From: Siderastrea radians
Lineage: Eukaryota > Cnidaria > Anthozoa > Scleractinia > Rhizangiidae
Assembly (NCBI GenBank): GCA_964017195.1
Contig: OZ024895.1
Span: 26,081,875-26,145,874, forward strand
Direction: 5' to 3'
Length of the DNA: 64,000 nt
Positions 22,376 to 36,845 of this stretch are shown here, piece by piece. Under the pieces are notes generated by a model. It did no database searches. It was not told the DNA's origin and saw nothing but the letters and a program-made list of their open reading frames with translations. The first letter of the stretch is position 1. Every line of letters starts with the position of its first letter. The position numbers and the translations under genes are program-made.

Positions 22376-23500
22376 GAGTAACTTTTGAAAATTGGAGCTT
22401 GCCATTATGGATGAAACTCTTTATGCGTCATACAATGCTAGAGCTTGAAAAAGTGCTACAGACAGCAAAATCATCGTATTTTGAATGATCGAGTTCTCTA
22501 CGACTGATAATGGGCAAAGGTGGATATGCGTCACACAAAGCTAAAAGCTGCAAAATTTGGTAAAGATATGGAGATATAGAATTTGTTCCACGAAACTATT
22601 CAAAAAGCTAGCTTATCGGTGAGGTATTATAGACAAAACTCGATATGCATCGAACATCGTCAAAACTCGCAGAACGTTTTAAAAACACCCAAATCATCAT
22701 AAGGCCGAAAGTTTCAGCTGTTTTGGGTAATGGCAATAATCGCAATATTCGTCATACGTCGTAGGAAGCTAAAAATTGCAGAATGTGCCATAGAATTCAC
22801 CATTGTGGAAGTGATTCGACCTGTTCTAAAGATCTTTTCAAAAATCGGGTTTTCTGGTCAGTTACGATTGCGAAGTTTTTTCTTGTTTGAATATCATATT
22901 AGAACTGCGGGTTGTGTTGAAACTTCTAGAATGTGGAGCAGACAACGAAATCGTCATTAAACAGGTAATTTAACCTGTTCCGGGCAAATTTCGAGAAATC
23001 AAGGTTTGCATTGGCTTATGATGGACGGAATTCGTTATGCGCTCTACAAAGCCAATACTTGTACAATGTGCTAGAGATATGGAAATTTTTTATAAAACCA
23101 GTGATTTGAGCTGTTCCCGCAAATTTTTCTCAAATCGACTTTTCCAGTGAGTTTTAATGGCAAAAATTAATTATACGTCGTACAGGGTTAAGACTAGCAA
23201 AATGTGCTACAGGCATCGAAGTCGCTATAAAACAAGTTGGTTGAGCTGCCTCGCAAATATTTTGAAAATTCGAGTTTTTCCGTGTGTTATAATGACCAAA
23301 ATTTCTTATGCCTCGTACTAGCCTTAAACTTCAGACATCGAAAATATTGCCAAATAAGTGATTAAAGCTGTCTTGCGCAAATTTTAAGAAATCGACTTTT
23401 CAGGTGATTAATACTGCACAAAATTCCTTAGGCGTTGTACAAGGCTAAAACTTGCAATAGAGATCGAAGAGAATGGAAAAAAGTCAGTTGGTAGGGAAAT
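22376..23500. repeat. ~130-bp tandem repeat, array 8 (full ~1.1-kb module)
   Basis: Eight to nine units in the same order as array 4, for example 'caaaaagctagctta', then 'gccgaaagtttcagctg', then 'gattcgacctgttc'. It lies between the intact 5' end of copy I and the 3' end of copy J. Small open frames are chance. Confidence 0.75.
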
Positions 23501-24862
23501 CACTCATTGAATCCCCTCCATACCAAAGGGAGCATAAGAAAAATGACTGGATCCCAAGACTGTTGCCTCTATTTTGCTTTCTTCTTCAGCTCTCAGCAGC
23601 TGATTCCGTCTCAAGTTGAAGCTGTGATTGCTAGGTCGTTCGTCACGGCCTCCATGTCTGTGTGGGGTGGGCGCATGAGGGAGATCTCATCCGCAAGATG
23701 AAGGTCACTGAGGAGGTGGTAGAGAGTCCACCACATGCCTCTTTGATCTTTTGTTGCGCTCTTTATGATCCAGTCAATACAGAGAGTAATAGGAACGGAG
23801 AGAGTATGCATCTGCTGTTTGGATAATGAAAGGCTCGGTCTTTGTGTTTTCGCAGATGACTTGGGCTTGGCGGTCACGGTACAGCATTCTGACAATATTG
23901 ACTATCTTGGATGGTACCCCGTAGTGTCACAGCATGCGCCATAACGCTTCTCTGTAGATACTGTCGAATGCTTTTTAAAAGTCTATGAAGTTGGCATAGG
24001 CTGTGCTATTCCATTCTTTCGCCTGCTCCAAGATCTGCGTCACTGCAGGATCTCCCTTTACTGAACCCAGCTTTTTCTTTACGAATATCTTTTTCCAGTG
24101 TGTCAGTAAAGAGCTCTACTATGATCTTACTAAACAGTTTGCTTGTGAGTCTCAAGAGAGTTATACCCCTCCAGTTGTTACAACCCGAGAGATTTTCCCC
24201 TTTCTTAACCCTCACGATACGACGATCTTATCGGAGATCGAGATTTTGCAGAAGAAGTTCGAAAGGATGGTGAATGTTAGAGAATTTTCTGCCTGTAGCA
24301 GATCAGGACTGATACCGTCTGCTCCAGGCGCTTAACATTCTTCATGTTGCTGATGGCTTTATTGATTTCTTGAATTGGCGGCGGATGAGTGTTTTTGTCG
24401 TTGTGTTGTGTGGCTGCACGGATTGGTGCTGTGTTTTTAGGTTTTAGCCGGCTGAAGATACTGTGGAAATGCTCTTGCCATCGTCCAAGTTGTCTTCTAC
24501 ACAGAATAATTCTGTGCCCTTCTTATCTTTCACAAGCCTATTTCCACTAATGTATGCACTCGCTAGCGAATGTCATGGTATACACCGTCTTTAAGTCTTG
24601 CTGAGGCGTAGCCTCTTGGGTTTTCAATGTTTTTCGGGTTTTCTCTTTGCCGTGTTTACTTTCCTTACCAGACCTTGGTATTTCTTTCTGTAGCTCTCTT
24701 TTACTCTCACTGATCATGTGAAGTTTATATTTTCATTTATTTCTTTCTTTCTATGAGCTTGTCCCATGTTCCATGTTCCTTCCTCTTTTTGAATCCCAAG
24801 ACGTTCTCTCCCGCTTCTCTCACTCTCCATTGGAAACTGCTGAGCTCGGGTACTACCAAACT
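23501..24862 (-). mobile_element. LINE copy J (decayed, cut off by satellite)
   Basis: 3' end at 23,501, then an internal deletion near 23,612 that removes the C-terminal tail. Segment 23,611-23,895 reads 'HLLSDLHLADEISLM' where an active RT has FADD, so the catalytic pair is damaged. Segment 24,006-24,215 holds 'NNWRGITLLRLTSKLFSKII' and a 'RKEKAGFSKGRSCSD' segment. It ends at about 24,862 ('gggtactaccaaa') with the first satellite monomer immediately following. Confidence 0.75.
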
Positions 24863-27800
24863 GCAATTTTAAGATCAGCACGTTTCCTCACTTTCGCACT
24901 GGGCGCAACACTTTTTAGCACTTTTCAGCAAAGTGCAGGAGTTTGTACAAAACAGCGTTTTTAGCCCAAGATTAGCACGTTTTGTCATTTTGGCACTGGG
25001 TGCAACACGTTTTAGCTCTTTTCAGCAAAGTGCACGAGTTTGTACAAAACAGCGTTTTCAGCCCTAGATCAGCATGTTTTGTCATTTTGGCTCTTGGCAC
25101 TCCTATTCTTAACGCTTTTTAGCAAAGTGCATGAGTTTGTCCAAAACAGCGTTTTTAGCCCGAAATCAGCACGTTTTCACATTTTCGCACTGTGCTGACC
25201 ACTTTTTAGCGATATTCAGCACAGGGCATCAGTTTGTTCAAAACAGCGTTTTCAAGATCAGCACGTTTCCTCACTTTCGCACTGGGCCCACCACTTATCA
25301 GCGCTTTTCAGCAAAGAGCACGAGTTTGTACAAAACAGCGTTTTTAGCCCAAGATTAGGACGTTTTGTAATTTTGGCACTGGGTGCAACACGTTTTAGCT
25401 TTTTTTAGCAAAGTGCACGAGTTTTTACAAAACAGCTTTTTTAGCCCTATATCAGCATGTTTTGTCATTTTGGCTCTTGGCACTCCTATTCTTAACGTTT
25501 TCAGCAAAGTGGATGAGTTTTCACAAAACAGCGTTTTCAGCCCGAGATGAGCACGCTTTTGTTTCTTTCGCATTGGGCCCACCACTTATTAACGCTTTTC
25601 AGCAAAGCGCACGAGTTTGTACAAAACAGCGTTTTTAGCCCAAGATTAGCACGTTTTGTCATTTTGGCACTGAGTGCAACACGTTTTAGCTTTTTTCAGC
25701 AAAGTGCACGAGTTTGTACAAAACAGCGTTTTTAGCCCTAGATCAGCATGTTTTGTCATTTTGACTCTTGGCACTCCTATTCTTAACGTTTTTTAGCAAA
25801 GTGCATGAGTTTGTCCAAAACAGCGTTTTTAGCCCGAGATCAGCACGTTTCCTCACTTTCGCACTGGGCCCACCACTTATTAGCGCTTTTCAGCAAAGCG
25901 CACGAGTTTGTACAAAACAGCGTTTTTAGCCCAAGATTAGCACGTTTTGTCATTTTGGCACTGGGTGCAACACGTTTGAGGTTTTTTCTGCAAAGTGCAC
26001 GAGTTTGTACAAAGCAGCGTTTTCAGCCCTAGATCAGCTTGTTTTGTCATTTTGGCTCTTGCATAAGTTTTTCCAAAACAGCGTTTTTAGCCCTAGATCA
26101 GCATGTTTTGTCATTTTGGCTCTTGGCACTCCTATTCTTAACGTTTTCAGCAAAGTGGATGAGTTTCCACAAAACAGCGTTTTCAGCCCGAGATGAGCAC
26201 GCTTTTGTCTCTTTCCCATTCGGCCCACCACTTATTAGCGCTTTTCAGCAAAGCGCTCGAGTTTGTACAAAACAGCGTTTTTAGCCCAAGATTAGCACGT
26301 TTTGTCATTTTGGCACTGGGTACAACACGTTTTAGCATTTTTCAGCAAAGTGCACGAGTTTGTACAAAGCAGCGTTTTCAGCCCTAGATCAGCTTGTTTT
26401 GTCATTTTGGCTCTTGCATAAGTTTTTCCAAAACAGCGTTTTTAGCCCGAGATCAGCACGTTTTAACATTTTCGCACTGTGCCGACCACTTTTCAGCGAT
26501 TTTCAGCAAGGGGCATCAGTTTGCTCAAAACAGCGTTTCTGCCCAAGATTAGCATGTTTTGTCATTGTGGCACTGGGTGGAAGACGTTTAAGCTTTTTTA
26601 AGCGAAGTGCATGAGTTTGTACAACTCAGCGTTTTCAGCCGGAGATCAGCACGTACTGTCATTTTTGCACTGGGTGCACCACTTTTTAACTCTTTTTAGC
26701 AAAGTGCACGAGTTTGTCCAAAGAGCAAAAAAGCGTTATTAGTCCGAGATCACCACGTTTTATCATTTTCGCACTGTGCACACCACTTATTAGCTATTTT
26801 CATCAAAGTGCACGAGTTAGTACAAAACAGCGTTTTCAGACCTAGAGCAGCATCTTTTGCAATTTTCATTAAGGGCACACCACTTCTTAGCGTTTTCAGC
26901 AAAGGGCATTAGTTTGTACAAAACAGCTTTATTAGCCGGAGATGAGCAGGTTTTAACATTTTCGCACTAAGCAGACCACTTCTTAGCAATTTTCAGCAAA
27001 GGGCATCAATTTGTCCAAAACAGCGTTTAAAGCCCGAGATCAGCACGTTTCCTCATTTTCGCACTGGTTGCACCACTTTTAAGCGATTTTTAGTAAGTTC
27101 ACGAGTTTGTACAAAACAGCGTTTTGAGCCCACGATCAGCACGTTTTGTTATATTTGCACAGGGTGCAACACCTTTTAGCTTTTTTCAGCAAAGTGTACA
27201 AGTTTGTACGAAACAGTGTTTTCAGCCCAAGATCAGCAGGTACTGTCATTTTTCCACAGGGTCCACCTCTTTTTAACTCTTTTCAGCAAAGTGCATGAGT
27301 TTGCACAAAACAGCGTTTTCAGCCCAAGATCAGCACGTTTTAACATTTTCGCACTGTGCGGACCACTTTTTAACTCTTTTCAGCAAATTGCACGAGTTTG
27401 TCCAAAGAGCAAAACAGCGTTATTTGCCCGAGATCAGCACGTTTTATCATTTTCGCACTGTGCACACCACTTGTTAGCAATTTTCAGCAAAGTGCACGAG
27501 TTTGTCCGAAACAGCGTTTTCAGACCTAGATCAGCATGTTTTGTCATTTTCACTCTGGGCACACCACTTCTTATCGTTTTCAGCAAAGGGCATGAGTTTG
27601 TCCAAAACAGCGTTTTTAGCCCGAGATCAGCACGTTTTAACATTTTCGCACCGTGCTGACCACGTTTTAGCAATTTTCAGCAAAGGGCATCAGATTGTTC
27701 AAAACAGCGTTTTCTGCCCAAGATCAGCACCTTTCCTCACTTTCGCACTGGGTGCACCACTTTTTAGCGCTTTCCAGCAAAGCACACGAGTTTGTACAAA

Positions 27801-29106
27801 ACAGCGTTTTTAGCCCAAGATTAGCACGTTTTGTCATTTTGGCACTGAGTGCAATACGTTTTAGCTTTTTTCAGCAAAGTGCACGAGTTTTTACAAAACA
27901 GCGTTTTCAGCCCTAGATCAGCATGTTTTGTCATTTTCGCTCTGGGCACTCCTATTCTTAACGTTTTCAGCAAAGTGGATGAGTTTCCACAAAATAGGGT
28001 TTTCAACCCGAGATGAGCACGCTTTTGTCTCTTTCGCATTGGGCCCACCACTTATTAGCGCTTTTTAAAAAAGCGCACGAGTTTGTACAAAACAGCGTTT
28101 TTAGCCCAAGATTAGCACGTTTTGTCATTTTGGCACTGAGTGCAATACGTTTTAGCTTTTTTCAGCAAAGTGCACGAGTTTGTACAAAACAGCATTTTCA
28201 GCCCTAGATCAGCATGTTTTGTCATTTTCGCTCTGGGCACTCCTATTCTTAACGTTTTCAGCAAAGTGGATGAGTTTCCACAAAATAGGGTTTTCAACCC
28301 GAGATGAGCACGCTTTTGTCTCTTTCGCATCGGGCCCACCACTTATTAGCGCTTTTTAAAAAGCGCACGAGTTTGTACAAAACAGCGTTTTTAGCCTAAG
28401 ATCAGCACCTTTTGTTATATTTGCACTGGGTGCAACACCTTTTAGCTTTTTTCAGCAAAGTGCACGAGTTTGTACAAAACAGTGTTTTCAGCCCAAGATC
28501 AGCATGTACTGTCATTTTTCCACTGGGTCCACCACTTTTTAACTCTTTTCAGCAAAGTGCATGAGTTTGTACAAAACAGCTTTTTCAGCCGGAGATGAGC
28601 AGGTTTTAACATTTTCGCACTAAGCAGACCACTTTTTAGCAATTTTCAGCAAAGGGCATCAGTTTGTCCAAAACAGCGTTTAAAGCCCGAGATCAGCACG
28701 TTTCCTCATTTTCGCACTGGTTGCACCACTTTTAAGCGATTTTTAGTAAGTTCACGAGTTTGTACAAAACAGCGTTTCTAGCCCACGATCAGCACGTTTT
28801 GTTATATTTGCACAGGGTGCAACACCTTTTAGCTTTTTTCAGCAAAGTGTACAAGTTTGTACGAAACAGTGTTTTCAGCCCAAGATCAGCAGGTACTGTC
28901 ATTTTTCCACTGGGTCCACCTCTTTTGAACTCTTTTCAGCAAAGTCCACGAGTTTGCACAAAACAGCGTTTTCAGCGCAAGATCAGCACGTTTTAACATT
29001 TTCGCACTGTGCGGACCACTTTTTAACTCTTTTCAGCAAATTGCACGAGTTTGTCCAAAGAGCAAAACAGCGTTATTTGCCCGAGATCAGCACGTTTTAT
29101 CATTTT

Positions 29107-31790
29107 CGCACCGTGCTGACCACGTTTTAGCAATTTTCAGCAAAGGGCATCAGATTGTTCAAAACAGCGTTTTCTGCCCAAGATCAGCACCTTTCCTGAC
29201 TTTCGCACTGGGTGCACCACTTTTTAGCGCTTTCCAGCAAAGCACACGAGTTTGTACAAAACAGCGTTTTTAGACCAAGATTAGCACGTTTTGTCATTTT
29301 GGCACTGAGTGCAATACGTTTTAGCTTTTTTCAGCAAAGTGCACGAGTTTTTACAAAACAGCGTTTTCAGCCCTAGATCAGCATTTTTTGTCATTTTCGC
29401 TCTGGGCACTCCTATTCTTAACGTTTTCAGCAAAGTGGATGAGTTTCCACAAAATAGGGTTTTCAATCCGAGATGAGCACGCTTTTGTCTCTTTCGCATT
29501 GGGCCCACCACTTATTAGCGCTTTTTAAAAAAGTGCACGAATTTGTACAAAACAGCGTTGTTAGCCCGAGATCAGCACGTCTTAACATTTTCGCACTGGG
29601 CGCACCAATTTTTAGCGATTTTCAGCAAAGGGCATCGGTTTGTCCAGAACAGCGTTTTCAGCCTCAGATCAGCACGATTCCTCATTTTCGCACCGGGTGC
29701 ACCAATTTTAAGCATGTTTTAGTAAGTGCACGCGTTTGTACAAAACCGCGTTTTCAGCCCATGACCAGCATGTCATTTTTGCACTGGGTGCAACACGTCT
29801 TAGCTGTTTTCACCAACGTGCACGAGTTTGTATAAAACAGCGTTTTCAGAACTAGATGAGCATGTTTTGTCATTTTTGCACTGGGCGCACCACTTTTTAT
29901 CGTTTTCAGCAATGTGCGCTAGTTTGTCCAAAGAGCAAAACAGCGTTATTTGCCCGAGATCAGCACGTTTTATCATTTTCGCACTGTGCACACCACTTGT
30001 TAGCAATTTTCAGCAAAGTGCACGAGTTTGTCCGAAACAGCGTTTTCAGACCTAGATCAGCATGTTTTGTCATTTTGACTCTGGGCACACCACTTCTTAG
30101 CGTTTTCAGCAAAGTACATGAGTTTGTACAAAACAGCGTTTTCAGCCGGAGATCAGCACATTTTGTCATTTTCGCACTGGGTGCACGACTTTTTAACTTT
30201 TTCAGCAAAGTGCAGGAGTTTTTCCAAAGAGCAAAACAGCGTTATTAGCTCGAGATCAGCACGTTTTATGATTTTTTCGCGCTGTACACACCTCTTATTA
30301 GCGATTTTCAGATAAGTGCACGAGTTTGTACAAAACAGCGTTTTGTCATTTTGACTCTGGGCACACCACTTCTTATCGTTTTCAGCAAAGGGCATGAGTT
30401 TGTCCAAAACAGCGTTTTTAGCCCGAGATCAGCACGTTTGAAGATTTTCGCACCGTGCTGACCACTTTTTAGCAATTTTCAGCAAAGGGCATCAGATTGT
30501 TCAAAACAGCGTTTTCTGCCCAAGATCAGCACCTTTCCTCACTTTCGCACTTGGTGCACCACTTTTTAGCGCTTTCCAGCAAAGCACACGAGTTTGTACA
30601 AAACAGCGTTTTTAGCCCAAGATTAGCACGTTTTGTCATTTTGGCACTGAGTGCAATACGTTTTAGCTTTTTTCAGCAAAGTGCACGAGTTTGTACAAAA
30701 CAGCGTTTTCAGCCCTAGATCAGCATTTTTTGTCATTTTCGCTCTGGGCACTCCTATTCTTAACGTTTTCAGCAAAGTGGGTGAGTTTCCACAAAATAGG
30801 GTTTTCAATCCGAGATGAGCACGCTTTTGTCTCTTTCGCATTGGGCCCACCACTTATTAGCGCTTTTTAAAAAAGTGCACGAATTTGTACAAAACAGCGT
30901 TGTTAGCCCGAGATCAGCACGTCTTAACATTTTCGCACTGGGCGCACCAATTTTTAGCGATTTTCAGCAAAGGGCATCGGTTTGTCCAGAACAGCGTTTT
31001 CAGCCTCAGATCAGCACGATTCCTCATTTTCGCACCGGGTGCACCAATTTTAAGCATGTTTTAGTAAGTGCACGCGTTTGTACAAAACCGCGTTTTCAGC
31101 CCATGACCAGCATGTCATTTTTGCACTGGGTGCAACACGTCTTAGCTGTTTTCACCAACGTGCACGAGTTTGTATAAAACAGCGTTTTCAGAACTAGATG
31201 AGCATGTTTTGTCATTTTTGCACTGGGCGCACCACTTTTTATCGTTTTCAGCAATGTGCGCTAGTTTGTCCAAAGAGCAAAACAGCGTTATTTGCCCGAG
31301 ATCAGCACGTTTTATCATTTTCGCACTGTGCACACCACTTGTTAGCAATTTTCAGCAAAGTGCACGAGTTTGTCCGAAACAGCGTTTTCAGACCTAGATC
31401 AGCATGTTTTGTCATTTTGACTCTGGGCACACCACTTCTTAGCGTTTTCAGCAAAGTACATGAGTTTGTACAAAACAGCGTTTTCAGCCGGAGATCAGCA
31501 CATTTTGTCATTTTCGCACTGGGTGCACGACTTTTTAACTTTTTCAGCAAAGTGCAGGAGTTTTTCCAAAGAGCAAAACAGCGTTATTAGCTCGAGATCA
31601 GCACGTTTTATGATTTTTTCGCGCTGTACACACCTCTTATTAGCGATTTTCAGATAAGTGCACGAGTTTGTACAAAACAGCGTTTTGTCATTTTGACTCT
31701 GGGCACACCACTTCTTATCGTTTTCAGCAAAGGGCATGAGTTTGTCCAAAACAGCGTTTTTAGCCCGAGATCAGCACGTTTGAAGATTTT
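29107..31790. repeat. Satellite higher-order unit: two copies of 1,342 bp
   Basis: Every frame and variant in about 29,107-30,448 recurs 1,342 bp later (for example 29,473 and 30,815; 29,856 and 31,198; 30,118 and 31,460) with essentially no change. It contains about 14 monomers, including variants with 'catgaccagcatgtcattt' and 'ctcgagatcagcacg'. A third, partial relative occurs at 36,445-36,850 and another near 46,843. Confidence 0.85.
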
Positions 31791-34700
31791 CGCACCGTGC
31801 TGACCACTTTTTAGCAATTTTCAGCAAAGGGCATCAGATTGTTCAAAACAGCGTTTTCTGCCCAAGATCAGCACCTTTCCTCACTTTCGCACTTGGTGCA
31901 CCACTTTTTAGCGCTTTCCAGCAAAGCACACGAGTTTGTACAAAACAGCGTTTTTAGCCCAAGATTAGCACGTTTTGTCATTTTGGCACTGAGTGCAATA
32001 CGTTTTAGCTTTTTTCAGCAAAGTGCACGAGTTTGTACAAAACAGCATTTTCAGCCCTAGATCAGCATGTTTTGTCATTTTCGCTCTGGGCACTCCTATT
32101 CTTAACGTTTTCAGCAAAGTGGATGAGTTTCCACAAAATAGGGTTTTCAACCCGAGATGAGCACGCTTTTGTCTCTTTCGCATCGGGCCCACCACTTATT
32201 AGCGCTTTTTAAAAAAGCGCACGAGTTTGTACAAAACAGCGTTTTTAGCCCAAGATTAGCACGTTTTGTCATTTTGGCACTGAGTGCAATACGTTTTAGC
32301 TTTTTTCAGCAAAGTGCACGAGTTTGTACAAAACAGCGTTTTCAGCCCTAGATCAGCATGTTTTGTCATTTTCGCTCTGGGCACTCCTATTCTTAACGTT
32401 TTGAGCAAAGTGGATGAGTTTCCACAAAATAGCGTTTTCAGCCCGAGATGAGCACGCTTTTGTCTCTTTCGCATTGGGCCCACCACTTATTAGCGCTTTT
32501 TAAAAAAGCGCACGAGTTTGTACAAAACAGCGTTTTTAGCTCAAGATAAGCACGGTTTGTCATTTTCGCACTGGGTGCAACTCGTTTTAGCTTTTTTAAG
32601 CAAAGTGCATGAGTTTGTACAAATCAGCGTTTTCACCCGGAGATCAGTAGGTACTGTCATTTTTGTACTGGGTGCACCATTTTTCACTGTTTTTAGCAAA
32701 GTGCACGAGTTTGTTCAAAGAGCAAAACAGTGTCATTAGCCCGAGATCACCACGTTTTATCATTTTCGCACTGTGCACACCACTTATTAGCAGTTTTCAT
32801 CAAAGTGCACGCGTTTGTACAAAAAAGCCTTTTTCTGCCCTAGATCAGCATCTTTTGCAATTTTCACTCTGGACACACCACTTCTTAGCGTTTTCAGCAA
32901 AGTGCATGAGTTTGTACAAAACAGCTTTTTCAGCCGGAGATGAGCAGGTTTTAACATTTTCGCACTAAGCAGACCACTTTTTAGCAATTTTCAGCAAATG
33001 GCATCAATTTGTCCAAAACAGCGTTTCAAAGCCCGAGATCAGCACGATTCCTCATTTTCGCACTGGTCGCACCACGTTTAAGCGATTTTTAGTAAGTTCA
33101 CGAGTTTCTACAAAACAGCGTTTTTAGCCCAAGATCAGCACGTTTTGTTATATTTGCACAGGGTGCAACACCGTTTAGCTTTTTTCAGCAACGTGCACGA
33201 GTTCGTACAAAACAGTGTTTTCAGACCGAGATCAGCAGGTACTGTCATTTTTGCACTGGGTCAACCACTTTTTAACTCTTTTCAGCAAAGTGCATGAGTT
33301 TGAACAAAGAGCAAAACAGCGTTATTAGCCCGATATCAGCACGTTATATCATTTTCGCACTGTGCACACCACTTATTAGCGATTTTCATCAAAGTGCACG
33401 AGTTACTACAAATCAGCGTTTTCAGACCTAGATCAGCATCTTTTGCAATTTTCATTCTGGGCACACCACTTCTTTGCGTTTTCAGCAAAGGGCATGAGTT
33501 TGTACAAAACAGCTTTTTTAGCCGGAGATGAGCATTTTTTAACATTTTCGCGCTAAGCGGACCACTTTTTAGCAATTTTCAGCAAAGGGCATCAATTTGT
33601 CCAAAAGAGCGTTTTAAAGCCCGAGATCAGCACGATTCCTCATTTTCGCACTGGTTGCACCACGTTTAAGAGATTTTTAGTAAGTTCACGAGTTTGTACA
33701 AAACAGCATTTTCAGCCCAAGATCAGCACCTTTTGTTATATTTGCACTGGGTGCAACACCTTTTAGCTTTTTTCAGCAAAGTGTACAAGTTTGTACAAAA
33801 CAGTGTTTTCGGCCCAAGATCAGCAGGTACTGTCATTTTTCCACTGGGTCCACCACTTTTTAACTCTTTTCAGCAAAGTGCATGAGTTTGTACAAAACAG
33901 CTTTTTCAGCCGGAGATGAGCACGTTTTAACATTTTTGCACTAGGCAGACCACTTTTTAGCAATTTTCAGCAAAGGGCATCAGTTTGTCCAAAACAGCGG
34001 TTAAAGCCCGAGATCAGCACGTTTCCTCATTTTCGCACTGGTTGCACCACTTTTAAGCGATTTTTAGTAAGTTCACGAGTTTGTACAAAACAGCGTTTTT
34101 AGCCCACGATCAGCACGTTTTGTTATATTTGCACAGGGTGCAACACCTTTTAGCTTTTTTCAGCAAAGTGTACAAGTATGTACGAAACAGTGTTTTCAGC
34201 CCAAGATCAGCAGGTACTGTCATTTTTCCACTGGGTCCACCACTTTTTAACCCTTTTCAGCAAAGTGCACGAGTTTGCACAAAACAGCGTTTTCAGCCCA
34301 AGATCAGCACGTTTTAACATTTTCGCACTGTGCGGACCACTTTTTAACTCTTTTCAGCAAATTGCACGAGTTTGTCCAAAGAGCAAAACAGCGTTATTTG
34401 CCCGAGATCAGCACGTTTTTTTCATTTTCGCACTGTGCACACCACTTGTTAGCAATTTTCAGCAAAGTGCACGAGTTTGTCCGAAACAGCGTTTTCAGAC
34501 CTAGATCAGCATATTTTGTCATTTTCACTCTGGGCACACCACTTCTTATCGTTTTCAGCAAAGGGCATGAGTTTGTCCAAAACAGCGTTTTTAGCCCGAG
34601 ATCAGCACGTTTGAAGATTTTCGCACCGTGCTGACCACTTTTTAGCAATTTTCAGCAAAGGGCATCAGATTGTTCAAAACAGCGTTTTCTGCCCAAGATC

Positions 34701-36845
34701 AGCACGTTTCCTCACTTTTGCACTGGGCGCACCACTTTTTAGCGCTTTTCAGCAAAGCACACGAGTTTGTACAAAACAGCGTTTTTAGCCCAAGATTAGC
34801 ACGTTTTGTCCTTTTGGCAGTGAGTGCAACACGTTTTAGCTTTTTTCAGCAAAGTGCACGAGTTTGTACAAAACAGCGTTTTCCGTCCTAGATCAGCATG
34901 TTTTGTCATTCTCGCTCTGGGCACTCCTATTCTTAACGTTTTCAGCAAAGTGGATGAGTTTCCACAAAATAGCGTTTTCAGCCCGAGATGAGCACGCTTT
35001 TGTCTCTTTCGCATTGGGCCCACCACTTATTAGCGCTTTTTAAAAAAGCGCACGAGTTTGTACAAAACAGCGTTTTTAGCTCAAGATAAGCACGGTTTGT
35101 CATTTTCGCACTGGGTGCAACTCGTTTTAGCTTTTTTAAGCAAAGTGCATGAGTTTGTACAAATCAGCGTTTTCACCCGGAGATCAGCAGGTACTGTCAT
35201 TTTTGTACTGGGTGCACCATTTTTAACTGTTTTTAGCAAAGTGCACGAGTTTGTTCAAAGAGCAAAACAGTGTCATTAGCCCGAGATCACCACGTTTTAT
35301 CATTTACGCACTGTGCACACCACTTATTAGCAGTTTTCATCAAAGTGCACGAGTTTGTACAAAAAAGCGTTTTCTGCCCTACATCAGCATCTTTTGCAAT
35401 TTTCACTCTGGACACACCACTTCTTAGCGTTTTCAGCAAAGTGCATGAGTTTGTACAAAACAGCTTTTTCAGCCGGAGATGAGCAGGTTTTAACATTTTC
35501 GCACTAAGCAGACCACTTTTTAGCAATTTTCAGCAAAGGGCATCAGTTTGTCCAAAACAGCGTTTAAAGCCCCAGATCAGCACGTTTCCTCATTTTCGCA
35601 CTGGTCGCACCACTTTTAAGCGATTTTTAGTAAGTTCACGAGTTTGTACAAAACAGCGCTTTTAGCCCACGATCAGCACGTTTTCTTATATTTGCACAGG
35701 GTGCAACACCTTTTAGCTTTTTTCAGCAAAGTGTACAAGTTTGTACAAAACAGTGTTTTCGGCCCAAGATCAGCAGGTACTGTCATTTTTCCACTGGGTC
35801 CGCCACTTTTTAACTCTTTTCAGCAAAGTGCATGAGTTTGCACAAAACAGCGTTTTCAGCCCAAGATCAGCACGTTTTAACATTTTCGCACTGTGCACAC
35901 CACTTGTTAGCAATTTTCAGCAAAGTGCACGAGTTTGTCCGAAACAGCGTTTTCAGACCTAGATCAGCATGTTTTGTCATTTTCACTCTATGCACACCAC
36001 TTCTTATCGTTTTCAGCAAAGGGCATGAGTTTGTCCAAAACAGCGTTTTTAGCCCGAGATCAGCACGTTTTAACATTTTCGCACCGTGCTGACCACTTTT
36101 TAGCAATTTTCAGCAAAGGGCATCAGATTGTTCAAAACAGCGTTTTCTGCCCACGATCAGCACGTTTCCTCACTTTCGCACTGGGTGCACCACTTTTTAG
36201 CGCTTTTCAGTAAAGCACACGAGTTTGTACAAAACAGCGTTTTTAGCCCAAGATTAGCACGTTTTGTCATTTTGGCACTGAGTGCAATACGTTTTAGCTT
36301 TTTTCAGCAAAGTGCACGAGTTTGTACAAAACAGCGTTTTCAACCCAGATCAGCATGTTTTCTCATTTTTCCTCAGGGCACTCCTATTCTTAACGTTTTC
36401 AGCAAAGTGGATGAGTTTAGACAAAACAGCGTTTTCAGCCCGAGATGAGCACGCTTTTGTCTCTTTCGCATTGGGACCACCAATTATTAGCGCTTTTTAA
36501 AAAAGTGCACGAATTTGTACAAAACAGCGTTGTTAGCCCGAGATCAGCACGTCTTAACATTTTCGCACTGGGCGCACCAATTTTTAGCGATTTTCAGCAA
36601 AGGGCATCGGTTTGTCCAGAACAGCGTTTTCAGCCTCAGATCAGCACGATTCCTCATTTTCGCACCGGGTGCACCAATTTTAAGCATGTTTTAGTAAGTG
36701 CACGCGTTTGTACAAAACCGCGTTTTCAGCCCATGACCAGCATGTCATTTTTGCACTGGGTGCAACACGTCTTAGCTGTTTTCACCAACGTGCACGAGTT
36801 TGTATAAAACAGCGTTTTCAGAACTAGATGAGCATGTTTTGTCAT

